Source: Gari tellinella (Eukaryota; Mollusca; Bivalvia; Cardiida; Psammobiidae). Taken from it: DNA of 64,000 nucleotides. Below, one piece after another: positions 41,501-52,845 of this stretch; position 1 is the first letter of the stretch, and each line of letters begins with the position of its first letter. Location: NCBI GenBank assembly GCA_922989275.2, contig OV277869.1:19974189-20038188 (forward strand), read 5' to 3'. The translations under genes were made by a program, and so were the position numbers. Below the pieces are notes generated by a model, which did no database searches, was not told the origin of the DNA, and was given only the letters and a program-made list of their open reading frames with translations.

Positions 41501-44500
41501 TGTAGGCTATGGCCGCAGTAAAACACCTATAATGGACCAAATACTCTGTTGATTAATAGATAATGTCCGAAAAGTCAAGAATAAAGAACAGATTAATTCG
41601 TGCTGCAGTAAAAGAAATCGACCTTTAAACTGCATCACAGATTCCGTTGAAATGTACATTTTCACTATGGCCGCAGTAAATCAACCTTTAACCTGCATCA
41701 AAGATTCCGTTGAAATTTATACTATTACCGCAGTCAACCGACCTTTAAAATGCACTAAACATTTTTTGAAAATGTAGACTATGGCCACATTCAAACGACC
41801 TTTAACCTGCAAACAAAATCCGTTGAAATTTAGATTATAGCCGCAGAAAACCGACCTTTAACGTGCACCAAAGATTCTTTTGAAATGTAGACTATGGCCG
41901 CAGTAAATCGCCCTTTAAAGTGCACCAAAGATTCTGGTGAAATGAAGAATATGGCCGCAGTAAACCGACCTTTAAAGTGTACCAACGATTCTTTTGAAAT
42001 GTAGACTATGGCCGCAGTAAATCGACCTTTAAGATGCACACAAGGTTCTATTGAAATGTAGACTATGGTCGCAGTAAACCGACCTTTAACGTGCATACAA
42101 GATTATTTTGAAATGTAGACTATGGCCGCAGTAAATCGACCTTTAAAGTGCACCCAAGATTCTTCTGAAATGTAGACTATGGTCGCAGTAAATCGACCTT
42201 TACAGTGCACCCAAGATTCTTTCGAGATGTAGATTATAGCCACAGCTTATCGACCTTTAAAGTGCACGAAAGATTCTGGTGAAATGTAGACTATGGCCGC
42301 AGTAAATCGACCTTTAAAGTGCACCAAAGATTCTTTTGAAATGTAGACTATGGCCGCAGTAAATCGAACTTTTAAGTGCACCAAAGATTCTTTTAAATTC
42401 TAGACTATGGCCGCATAAAATCGACCTTGATAGTGCACCAAAGATTCTTTTGAAATGTAGACTATGGCCGCTGTAAATCGACCTTTACAGCGTACCAAAG
42501 ATTCTTTTGAAATGTAGACTATGGCCGCTGTAAATCGACCTTTAAAGAGCACAAAAGATTGAAATTAAAAATATGGCCGCAGTAAATCGACCTTTAAAGT
42601 GTACCAACGATTCTTTTGAAATGTAGACTATGGCCGCAGTAAATCGACCTTTAAAGAGCATACAAGATTCTTTTGAAATGTAGACTATGGCCGCAGTAAA
42701 TAAACATTTAAAGTGCACCAAAGATTCAGTTGAAATGTAGACTATGGCCACAGTAAATCGAACTTTAATGTGAACCAAAGATTATTTTAAAGTCTAGATT
42801 ATGGCCGCAGTAAATCGACCTTTAAGGTGTACCAAAGATTCTTTTAAAATCTAGACTATGGCCGCAGTAAATCAACCTTTAAAGTGCACCAAAGATTCGT
42901 TTGAAATGTAGACTATGGCCGCAGTAAATCGACCTTTACAGTGCAGCAAAGATTCTTTTGAAATGTAGACTATGGCCCCAGTAAATCGACCTTTAAAGTG
43001 CACCAAAGATTCTTTTAAAATCTAGACTATGGCAGCAGTAAATCGACCTTTAAATTGTACCAAAGATTCTTTTAAAATCTAGACTATGGCCGCAGTAAAT
43101 CGACCTTTTCAGTGCACCAAATGTTCTTTTGAAATGTAGACTATGGCCGCAGTAAATCGACCTTTACAGTGCACCCAAGGTTTTTTGGAGATGTAGACTA
43201 TGGCCACAGCTTATCGACCTTTAAAGTGTACCTACTATTCTTTTGAAATGTAGACTATGGCCGCAGTAAATCGACCTTTAAAGTACACCAAAGATTCTTT
43301 TGAATTGTAGACTATGGCCGCAGTAATTTGACCTTTAAATTGTACCAAATATGTATTCAAATGTAGACTATGGCCGCAGTAAATCGACCTTTAAAGTGCA
43401 TACAAGAGTCTGGTAAATTGTAGACTATGGTCGCAGTAAATCGACCTTTAAAGTGCACCAAAGATTCTTTTGAAATGTAGACTATGGGAGCAGTAAATCA
43501 ACCTTTAATAAGCACCAAAGATTCTTTTGAAATGTAGACTATGGCCGCAGTAAATCGACCTTTACAGTGCACCAAAGATTCTTTTGAAATGTAGACTATG
43601 GCCGCAGTAAAATGACCTTTACAGCTCACCAAAGATTCTTTCGAGATGTAGACTATGCCCACAGCTTATCGACCTTTAATTGCGCCAAAGATTCTTTTGA
43701 AATGTACACTATGGTCGCAGTAAATCGACCTTTAAAGTGTACCTACTATTCTTTTGAAATGTAGACTATGGCCGCAGTAAATCGACCTTTAAAGTACACC
43801 AAAGATTCTTTTTAAATGTAGACTATGGTCGTAGCTTTTCGACCTTTAAAGTGTACCAAATATATATTCAAATGTAGACTATGGCCGCAGTAAATCAAGA
43901 TTCTTTTGAAATGTAGACTATGGCCGCAGTAAATCAACCTATAAAGTGCACCAAAGATTCTTTTGAAAAGTAGACTATGGCCGCAGTAAATCGAACTTTA
44001 AAGTGCACCAAAGATTCTTTTAAATCTAGACTATGGCCGCAGTAAATTGACCTTTAAAGTGTACCAAAGATTCTTTTAAAATGTAGACTATGGCCGCAGT
44101 AAATCGACCTTTAAAGTGCATTAAAGATTCTTTTGAAATGTAGACTATGGCCGCAGGAAATCGACCTTTACAGTGCACCAAAGATTCTTTTGAAATGTAG
44201 ACTACGGCCGCATAAAATCGACCTTGAAAGTGTACCTAAGATTCTTTTGAAATGTAGACTATGGCCGCAGTAAATCGACCTTTAACGTGCACCAAAGATT
44301 CTGGTAAAATGAAGAATATGGCCGCAGTAAACCGACCTTTAAAGTGTACCAACGATTCTTTTGAAATGTAGACTATGGCCGCAGAAAATCGACCTTTAAA
44401 GTGCACCCAAGATTCTCTAAAAATGTAGACTTTGGCCGCAGTAAATTGACCTTTACAGTGCACCAAAGATTCTTTCGAGATGTAGGCTGTGGACACAGCT

Positions 44501-45626
44501 TATCGACCTTTAAATGCGCCAAAGATTCTTTTGAAATGTACACTATGGTCGCAGTAAATCGACCTTTAAAGTGCACCAAAGATTCTTTTTAAATGTAGAC
44601 TATGGTCGCAGTAAATCGAACTTTAAAGTGCACCAAAGATTCTTTTAAAATCTAGCTATGGCCGCAGGAAATCGACCTTTAAAGTGTACCAAAGAATCTT
44701 TTAAAATCTAGACTATGGCCGCAGTAAATCGACCTTTAAAGTGCACCAAAGATTCTTTTGAAATGGAGACTATGGCCGCAGTAAATCGACCGTTAAAGTG
44801 TACCAACGATTCTTTTGAAATGTAGACTATGGCCGCAGAAAATTGACCTTTAAAGTGCACCCAAGATTCTCTAAAAATGTTGACTATGGCCGCAGTAAAT
44901 CGACATTTACAGTGCACCAAAGATTCGTTCGAGATGTAGACTGTGGACACAGCTTACCGACCTTTAAATGCGCCAAAGATTCTTTTGAAATGTACACTAT
45001 GGCCCGCAGTAAATCGACCTTTAAAGTGCACCAAAGATTCTTTTGAAATGTAGACTATGGCCGCAGTAAATCGACCTTTAACGTGCACCAAAGATTCTGG
45101 TAAAATGAAGAATATGGCCGCAGTAAACCGACCTTTAAAGTGTACCAACGATTCTTTTGAAATGTAGACTATGGCCGCAGAAAATCGACCTTTAAAGTGT
45201 ACCTAAGATTCTTTTGAAATGTAGACTATGGCCGCAGTAAATCGACCTTTAACGTGCACCAAAGATTCTGGTAAAATGAAGAATATGGCCGCAGTAAACC
45301 GACCTTTAAAGTGTACCAACGATTCTTTTGAAATGTAGACTATGGCCGCAGAAAATCGACCTTTAAAGTGCACCCAAGATTCTCTAAAAATGTAGACTTT
45401 GGCCGCAGTAAATTGACCTTTACAGTGCACCAAAGATTCTTTCGAGATGTAGGCTGTGGACACAGCTTATCGACCTTTAAATGCGCCAAAGATTCTTTTG
45501 AAATGTACACTATGGTCGCAGTAAATCGACCTTTAAAGTGCACCAAAGATTCTTTTTAAATGTAGACTATGGTCGCAGTAAATCGAACTTTAAAGTGCAC
45601 CAAAGATTCTTTTAAAATCTAGCTAT

Positions 45627-48600
45627 GGCCGCAGGAAATCGACCTTTAAAGTGTACCAAAGAATCTTTTAAAATCTAGACTATGGCCGCAGTAAATCGAC
45701 CTTTAAAGTGCACCAAAGATTCTTTTGAAATGGAGACTATGGCCGCAGTAAATCGACCGTTAAAGTGTACCAACGATTCTTTTGAAATGTAGACTATGGC
45801 CGCAGAAAATTGACCTTTAAAGTGCACCCAAGATTCTCTAAAAATGTTGACTTTGGCCGCAGTAAATCGACATTTACAGTGCACCAAAGATTCTTTCGAG
45901 ATGTAGACTGTGGACACAGCTTACCGACCTTTAAATGCGCCAAAGATTCTTTTGAAATGTACACTATGGCCCGCAGTAAATCGACCTTTAAAGTGCACCA
46001 AAGATTCTTTTGAAATGTAGACTATGGCCGCAGTAAATCGACCTTTAACGTGCACCAAAGATTCTGGTAAAATGAAGAATATGGCCGCAGTAAACCGACC
46101 TTTAAAGTGTACCAACGATTCTTTTGAAATGTAGACTATGGCCGCAGAAAATCGACCTTTAAAGTGCACCCAAGATTCTCTAAAAATGTAGACTTTGGCC
46201 GCAGTAAATTGACCTTTACAGTGCACCAAAGATTATTTCGAGATGTAGGCTGTGGACACAGCTTATCGACCTTTAAATGCGCCAAAGATTCTTTTGAAAT
46301 GTACACTATGGTCGCAGTAAATCGACCTTTAAAGTGCACCAAAGATTCTTTTTAAATGTAGAATATGGTCGCAGTAAATCGAACTTTAAAGTGCACCAAA
46401 GATTCTTTTAAAATCTAGCTATGGCCGCAGGAAATCGACCTTTAAAGTGTACCAAAGAATCTTTTAAAATCTAGACTATGGCCGCAGTAAATCGACCTTT
46501 AAAGTGCACCAAAGATTCTTTTGAAATGGAGACTATGGCCGCAGTAAATCGACATTTACAGTGCACCAAAGATTCTTTCGAGATGTAGACTGTGGACACA
46601 GCTTACCGACCTTTAAATGCGCCAAAGATTCTTTTGAAATGTACACTATGGCCCGCAGTAAATCGACCTTTAAAGTGCACCAAAGATTCTTTTGAAATGT
46701 AGACTATGGTCGCAGTAAATCGAACTTTAAAGTGCACCAAATATTCTTTTAAAATCTAGCTATGGCCGCAGTAAATCGACCTTTAAAGTGTACCAAAGAA
46801 TCTTTTAAAATCTAGACTATGGCCGCAGTAAATCGACCTTTAAAGTGCACCAAAGATTCTTTTGAAATAAAGACTATGGCCGCAGTAAATCGACCGTTAA
46901 AGTGTTCCAAATATATATTCACATGTAGACTATGGCCGCAGTAAATCGACCTTTAAAGTGTACCAAAGATTCTTTTCAAATGTAGACTATATGGCCGCTG
47001 TTAATCGAACTTTAAAAGGCAGAAAAGATTCTGGTGTAATGAAGAATATGGCCGCAGTAAATCAACCTTTAAAGTGCACACAAAATACTTTTGAAATGTA
47101 GACTATGGCCGCAGTAAATCTACCTTTACAGTGCACTCAAGATTCTTTCGAGACTATGGCCGATGTAAATCGACCATTAAAGTGTTCCTAAGATTCTTTC
47201 GAAATGTAGAATATGGCCGCAGTAAATCAGACTTTAAAGTGTACCTACTATTCTTTTGAAATGTAGACTATGGCCGCAGTAAATCAACCTTTAAAGTGCA
47301 CACAAGGTTATTTGGAAATGTAGAATATGGCCGCAGTAAATCGACCTTTAAAGTGCACCAAAGATTCTTTTGAAATTTAGACTATGGCCGCAGTAAATCA
47401 ACCTTTAAGGTGCACACAAGATTCTTTTGAAATGTTGACTATGGCCGCAGTAAATCTATCTTTAAAGTGTACCAAATATTTATTCAAATGTAGACTATGG
47501 CCGCAGTAAATCGACCTTTAAAGTGTACCAAAGATTCTTTTGAAATGTAGACTATGGCCGCAGGAAATCGACCTTTAAAGTGTACCAAAGAATCTTTTAA
47601 AATCTAGACTATGGCCGCAGTAAATCGACCTTTAAAGTGCACCAAAGATTCTTTTGAAATGGAGACTATGGCCGCAGTAAATCGACCGTTAAAGTGTACC
47701 AACGATTCTTTTGAAATGTAGACTATGGCCGCAGAAAATTGACCTTTAAAGTGCACCCAAGATTCTCTAAAAATGTTGACTTTGGCCGCAGTAAATCGAC
47801 ATTTACAGTGCACCAAAGATTCTTTCGAGATGTAGACTGTGGACACAGCTTACCGACCTTTAAATGCGCCAAAGATTCTTTTGAAATGTACACTATGGCC
47901 CGCAGTAAATCGACCTTTAAAGTGCACCAAAGATTCTTTTGAAATGTAGACTATGGCCGCAGTAAATCGACCTTTAACGTGCACCAAAGATTCTGGTAAA
48001 ATGAAGAATATGGCCGCAGTAAACCGACCTTTAAAGTGTACCAACGATTCTTTTGAAATGTAGACTATGGCCGCAGAAAATCGACCTTTAAAGTGCACCC
48101 AAGATTCTCTAAAAATGTAGACTTTGGCCGCAGTAAATTGACCTTTACAGTGCACCAAAGATTATTTCGAGATGTAGGCTGTGGACACAGCTTATCGACC
48201 TTTAAATGCGCCAAAGATTCTTTTGAAATGTACACTATGGTCGCAGTAAATCGACCTTTAAAGTGCACCAAAGATTCTTTTTAAATGTAGAATATGGTCG
48301 CAGTAAATCGAACTTTAAAGTGCACCAAAGATTCTTTTAAAATCTAGCTATGGCCGCAGGAAATCGACCTTTAAAGTGTACCAAAGAATCTTTTAAAATC
48401 TAGACTATGGCCGCAGTAAATCGACCTTTAAAGTGCACCAAAGATTCTTTTGAAATGGAGACTATGGCCGCAGTAAATCGACATTTACAGTGCACCAAAG
48501 ATTCTTTCGAGATGTAGACTGTGGACACAGCTTACCGACCTTTAAATGCGCCAAAGATTCTTTTGAAATGTACACTATGGCCCGCAGTAAATCGACCTTT

Positions 48601-49484
48601 AAAGTGCACCAAAGATTCTTTTGAAATGTAGACTATGGTCGCAGTAAATCGAACTTTAAAGTGCACCAAATATTCTTTTAAAATCTAGCTATGGCCGCAG
48701 TAAATCGACCTTTAAAGTGTACCAAAGAATCTTTTAAAATCTAGACTATGGCCGCAGTAAATCGACCTTTAAAGTGCACCAAAGATTCTTTTGAAATAAA
48801 GACTATGGCCGCAGTAAATCGACCGTTAAAGTGTTCCAAATATATATTCACATGTAGACTATGGCCGCAGTAAATCGACCTTTAAAGTGTACCAAAGATT
48901 CTTTTCAAATGTAGACTATATGGCCGCTGTTAATCGAACTTTAAAAGGCAGAAAAGATTCTGGTGTAATGAAGAATATGGCCGCAGTAAATCAACCTTTA
49001 AAGTGCACACAAAATACTTTTGAAATGTAGACTATGGCCGCAGTAAATCGACCTTTACAGTGCACTCAAGATTCTTTCGAGACTATGGCCGATGTAAATC
49101 GACCATTAAAGTGTTCCTAAGATTCTTTCGAAATGTAGAATATGGCCGCAGTAAATCAGACTTTAAAGTGTACCTACTATTCTTTTGAAATGTAGACTAT
49201 GGCCGCAGTAAATCAACCTTTAAAGTGCACACAAGGTTATTTGGAAATGTAGAATATGGCCGCAGTAAATCGACCTTTAAAGTGCACCAAAGATTCTTTT
49301 GAAATTTAGACTATGGCCGCAGTAAATCAACCTTTAAGGTGCACACAAGATTCTTTTGAAATGTTGACTATGGCCGCAGTAAATCTATCTTTAAAGTGTA
49401 CCAAATATTTATTCAAATGTAGACTATGGCCGCAGTAAATCGACCTTTAAAGTGTACCAAAGATTCTTTTGAAATGTAGACTAT
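45627..49484 (+). repeat. 1929-bp tandem higher-order duplication inside the satellite
   Basis: 45627-47555 and 47556-49484 correspond position by position, including rare variants (a GACTATATGGCCGC insertion, a TTCACATGTAG monomer, a truncated GAGACTATGGCC monomer). Very few differences were noticed, for example at 47120 versus 49049. Confidence 0.85.
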
Positions 49485-50825
49485 GGCCGCAGTCAATAGA
49501 CCTTTAAGGAGCGCAAAAGATTCTGTTGAAATAAAGAATATGGCCGCAGTAAATCGACCTTTAAAGTGTACCAACGGTTCTTTTGAAATGTAGACTATGG
49601 CCGCAGTAAATCGACCTTTAAAAGCATACAAGATTCTTTTCAAATGTAGACTATGGTCGCAGTAAATCAACCTTTAAAGAGAACACAAGATTCTTTTGAA
49701 ATGTAGACTATGGCCACAGTAAATCAACCTTTAAAGTGCACCAAAGATTCTTTATAAATCTAGACTATGGCCGCAGTAAATCGACTTCTAAAGTGCTACA
49801 AAGATTCTTTTGAAATGTAGACTATGACCGCAGTAAATCGACATTTACAGTGCACCAACGATTCTTTTGAAATGTAGACTATGGCCGCAGTAAATCAACC
49901 TTTAAAGTGTGCCTAAGATTCGTTTAAAATGTAGACTATGGCCGCAGTAAATCGACCTTTAAAGTGAACCAAAGATTCTGGTGAAATATAGACTATGGCC
50001 GCAGTAAATCGACCTTTAAAGTGCACCCAAGAGTCTTTTGAAATATAGACTATGGCAGCAGTAAATCGACCTTTAAATTGCATACCAGATTCTTTTGAAA
50101 TGTAGACTTTGGCCGCAGTAAATCGACCTTTAAAGTGCAAAACATTTTCTTTTGAAATGTAGACTATGACCTTTAAAATGCACCAAAGATTCTTTTGAAA
50201 TGTAGACTATGTCCGCAGTAAATCGGCATTTAAAGTGTACCAACGACATTTTGAAATGTAAGCTATGGCCGCAGTAAATCGACATTTAAAGTGCACACAA
50301 TATTCTTTTGAAATGTAGATTATGGCCGCAGTAAATCGACCTTTAAGATGCACACAAGATCTTTTTGAAGTATAGAATATGGCCGCAATAAACCGACCTT
50401 TAACCTGCATCAAAGATTTCGTTAAAATGTAGACTAGGGCCACAGTAAATCGACATTTAAGGTGCACAAACTATTCTTTTGAAATGTAGATCGACCTTTC
50501 AAGTGCACTGAAGACTCTACTAAACTATGGCCACAGTAAATCGACCTTTAACCTGCATCACAGAATCCGTTGAAATGTAGACTATGGCCGCAGAAAATCG
50601 ACCTTTAAAGTGATGTTAAGGTTCTATTGAAATGTAGATTATGACCGCAGTAAATCGACCTTTAAAGTTCACTAAAGATTCTTTTGAAATGTAGACTATG
50701 GTCACAGTAAATCGATCTTTAAGCTGCATCAAAGATTCAGTTGAAATGTAGACTATGGCCACAGTAACTCCACTTTTAAAGTGAAACTAAGATTTTTGTT
50801 AAATGTAGACAATGGCCGCAGTAAA

Positions 50826-50858
50826 TCAGTGACATTTCCTGTTATGAAATGTCACTGA
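50826..50858. repeat. 13-bp stem hairpin at the satellite's right edge
   Basis: TCAGTGACATTTC, loop CTGTTAT, GAAATGTCACTGA, inserted within a monomer (GTAAA|TCAGTG...CTGA|ATTAATCGACC). Confidence 0.85.
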
Positions 50859-50925
50859 ATTAATCGACCTTAAACCTGCATCCAAGATTCTTATGAAATG
50901 TAGACTTATGGCCGCAGGTTCGCAG

Positions 50926-51259
50926 TCATGCAGTCTTCCACATCGCCATAATAGCATATGCTTGTACAGCAAGGCTGTGCGCAATTCTTAGTTGTTCTCA
51001 CACCCATAGAAATACGGAACGAATTTCAACTTGCTGGGGGCTCGGAGTAATTACATAATGTGTATGTACTCTGAGCTGTACAAGCATGCTTGTATGGCGT
51101 TGTGCATGATTGAGAAACCTGGCAAGCTGGATTGGATCCGGGGTCTGAGCAGGTATGTTTCTTTTATAGAATACCCGGTTACATTTGAAAATGTTTGCAA
51201 TAGGTGAGTAATGCTGTGTTTTATTACCTTAATACGGTGAAACGGTCAAGTTCTGACAG
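50926..51259. other. No feature recognised
   Basis: Spacer between satellite and MITE; somewhat GC-richer. 'AGCATGCTTGTA' and 'GCATATGCTTGTACAGC' are loosely repeated. Confidence 0.4.
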
Positions 51260-51461
51260 TACAGTAAAATCTCACTATTACGACCACAAAACGCAAATTG
51301 ATTGTTAAAAGATAGGTGACAACTTCAAGCAAGATGACAGTAAAATAGAGAGTCCCTGACGGAGCTTTCTGTTTACTGTCACATTGATTTAAGCAGTCAC
51401 CTGTCGCAAACACCTAATAAGTAACACAGTTTAGTGGTCGTAAAAGAGAGGTTTTACTGTA
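51260..51461. mobile_element. TA-flanked pogo/Tigger-like MITE, family M2, copy 1
   Basis: Ends TACAGTAAAATCTCACTATT and the complement of TACAGTAAAACCTCTCTTTT, both continuing into CGACCAC. TA at both outer edges. The interior 'CTTCAAGCAAGATGACAGTAAA' matches the second copy at 58346-58560. Confidence 0.75.
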
Positions 51462-51624
51462 CTGTCAATATTTTTTCTGAAGATATTGTCTTAAATGTTG
51501 AAACTATATCTTTTTTTTGGCAGAAATACTTTCAAAATATTAAAAGAATAAAGACTGGCAGATTTATACCACCATTCCACTAGACTAGCGCTATCATAGT
51601 CGGTTCAAAAGTCTTTATGGCTTA

Positions 51625-51680
51625 TGTTGTCTTTTGTATGTCTTGCCGACTGAAAATAAAATTTATCTTATCTTATCTTA
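51625..51680 (+). repeat. Probable retroelement 3' tail
   Basis: CTGAAAATAAAATTTATC followed by (TTATC)n, a typical 3' terminus of short molluscan non-LTR copies. Confidence 0.4.
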
Positions 51681-51744
51681 CCTGATCTCAAATTGATGGC
51701 TAGCTGATCTCCATAAGCCCCAAGGTCGCTGTCGGTTACTCCCC

Positions 51745-51930
51745 TGCACAAAGATCCGTGGCGCTCTAGCTAGAACGCCATCAGATCGCTAATTGATCGC
51801 CAATGTCGCAATCGGAGCGCTACTTGATTGCCAACATGGTAACATGAACGCTATCGGATCACCTAAGAGCGCCACCATGATCCAACAAATCAGATCAGTA
51901 GATGCTTTGCGCTCTATGGCGATCTGATAG
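51745..51930. repeat. Second GATCGC/GAGCGC-rich block
   Basis: Same texture as 16690-17075 (CAGATCGCTAATTGATCGCC, then ATCGGAGCGCTACTTGATTG). Confidence 0.6.
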
Positions 51931-51949
51931 TGATTCTCTGAATTTCAAA

Positions 51950-52150
51950 ATACCCTATTGTATGTTCTGTCAACAGATCCAATTTGCATGATGTAACTCG
52001 GCGTCTCATCCGGATCCAAACTGTTATACACCCATTCAATGATGATACCCAAAAGTGTGTACATATAATGGCGTTCAGCATTGATTTTGATGTGCGTTAG
52101 AACACCTATAGTAGCTATTAAATGAAAAACACATATTTCTAAAGACGACG
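51950..52150 (+). repeat. Dispersed repeat D1, copy 2
   Basis: Matches 16395-16600 on the same strand. Confidence 0.75.
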
Positions 52151-52315
52151 TAACGCAGAAAAGTTTTATAGGAATTGTCTGCATTACTAAATCGAGATCA
52201 AGCAGGCTCGAGAATGGGAAAATATGAATCTCTGAATGAACAACATGGTTTTTATGGGTAATGTTTATGCCCCTAAAGCTAGGATTTGGGCGCATATAGT
52301 AATCGCACCGTGCGT

Positions 52316-52383
52316 AGGTGGGTGGGTGTGTCGGTGGGTGGGTGTGTATGTGTGTGTCAGTGTGTGGGTGTGTGTGTGTACAA
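52316..52383. repeat. (GGGT/GTGT)n microsatellite
   Basis: GTGGGTGGGTGTGTCGGTGGGTGGGTGTG... about 68 bases. Confidence 0.9.
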
Positions 52384-52384
52384 A

Positions 52385-52845
52385 AGCATCTCCTATACCT
52401 AACCAGCTAGAGATTCCAAATTTGGTGTGTCAGTACATCTTGACGGAGTGTCGTGTAGCACTTCAGGTCACAGTGACCTTGACCTTTAACCCCAATTTAA
52501 CAAAAAGCTTGTCTGGTGCATATCTCCTACACCTTACCAGATAGGGACTCCACATTTCGTGTGTGAGTACATCTTGGGATGGCGGAGTGTCGCGTATCAC
52601 TTTCAGGTCACTGTGACCTTGACCTTTGACCTCGATTAAACAAAACGCTTATCCGGAGCATATCTCCTATACCTTACCAGCTAGGGATTTCAAATTTGGG
52701 GTGAGTGTGAGTATATCTTGGGAGGGCGGAATGTCGCGTACCACTTTTAGGTCACTGTGACCTTGACCTTTGACCTCGATTTAACAAAAAGCTTATCCGG
52801 AGCATATCTCCTATACCTTACCAGCTAGAGATTCCAAATTTGGGA
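52385..52845 (+). repeat. ~142-bp tandem repeat with ERE-like palindromes
   Basis: Three and a part copies of a unit containing 'CATATCTCCTATACCTTACC' and 'GGTCACTGTGACCTTGACCT'. Exact AGGTCAnnnTGACCT palindromes are at 52465-52479, 52605-52619 and 52749-52763, each followed by TGACCTTTGACC half-sites. The fourth copy is cut by the inverted 57-bp satellite. Confidence 0.85.

Larger units (their letters stand above)
41505..50925 (+). repeat. 57-bp satellite array (~165 monomers) with higher-order repeats
   Basis: The monomer is TATGGCCGCAGTAAATCGAC + CTTTAAAGTGCACCAAAGAT + TCTTTTGAAATGTAGAC; successive 'TATGGCCGC' words are 57 bp apart (for example 42292 and 42349). Edge monomers are diverged. 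The centre is homogenised into higher-order units: 967 bp (44236-45202 repeated from 45203, 17 monomers) and 1929 bp (45627-47555 repeated at 47556-49484, 34 monomers, almost identical). Because 57 is divisible by 3, a 19-residue peptide phrase (VHFKGRFTAAIVYISKESL on the minus strand) stays in frame and produces many spurious short frames of up to ~100 codons. No gene function is implied. Confidence 0.95.

Noticed and set aside
41830..50467. Dozens of frames with a repeating 19-residue phrase, looking like a repeat protein
   Set aside because: The 57-bp satellite period is a multiple of three, so any frame without a stop stays open by arithmetic; stops appear wherever monomers vary and no start or flanking gene structure is present.
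41505..50925. CRISPR-like regular array
   Set aside because: There are no unique spacers; the whole unit repeats and diverges gradually, as in satellite DNA of a eukaryote.
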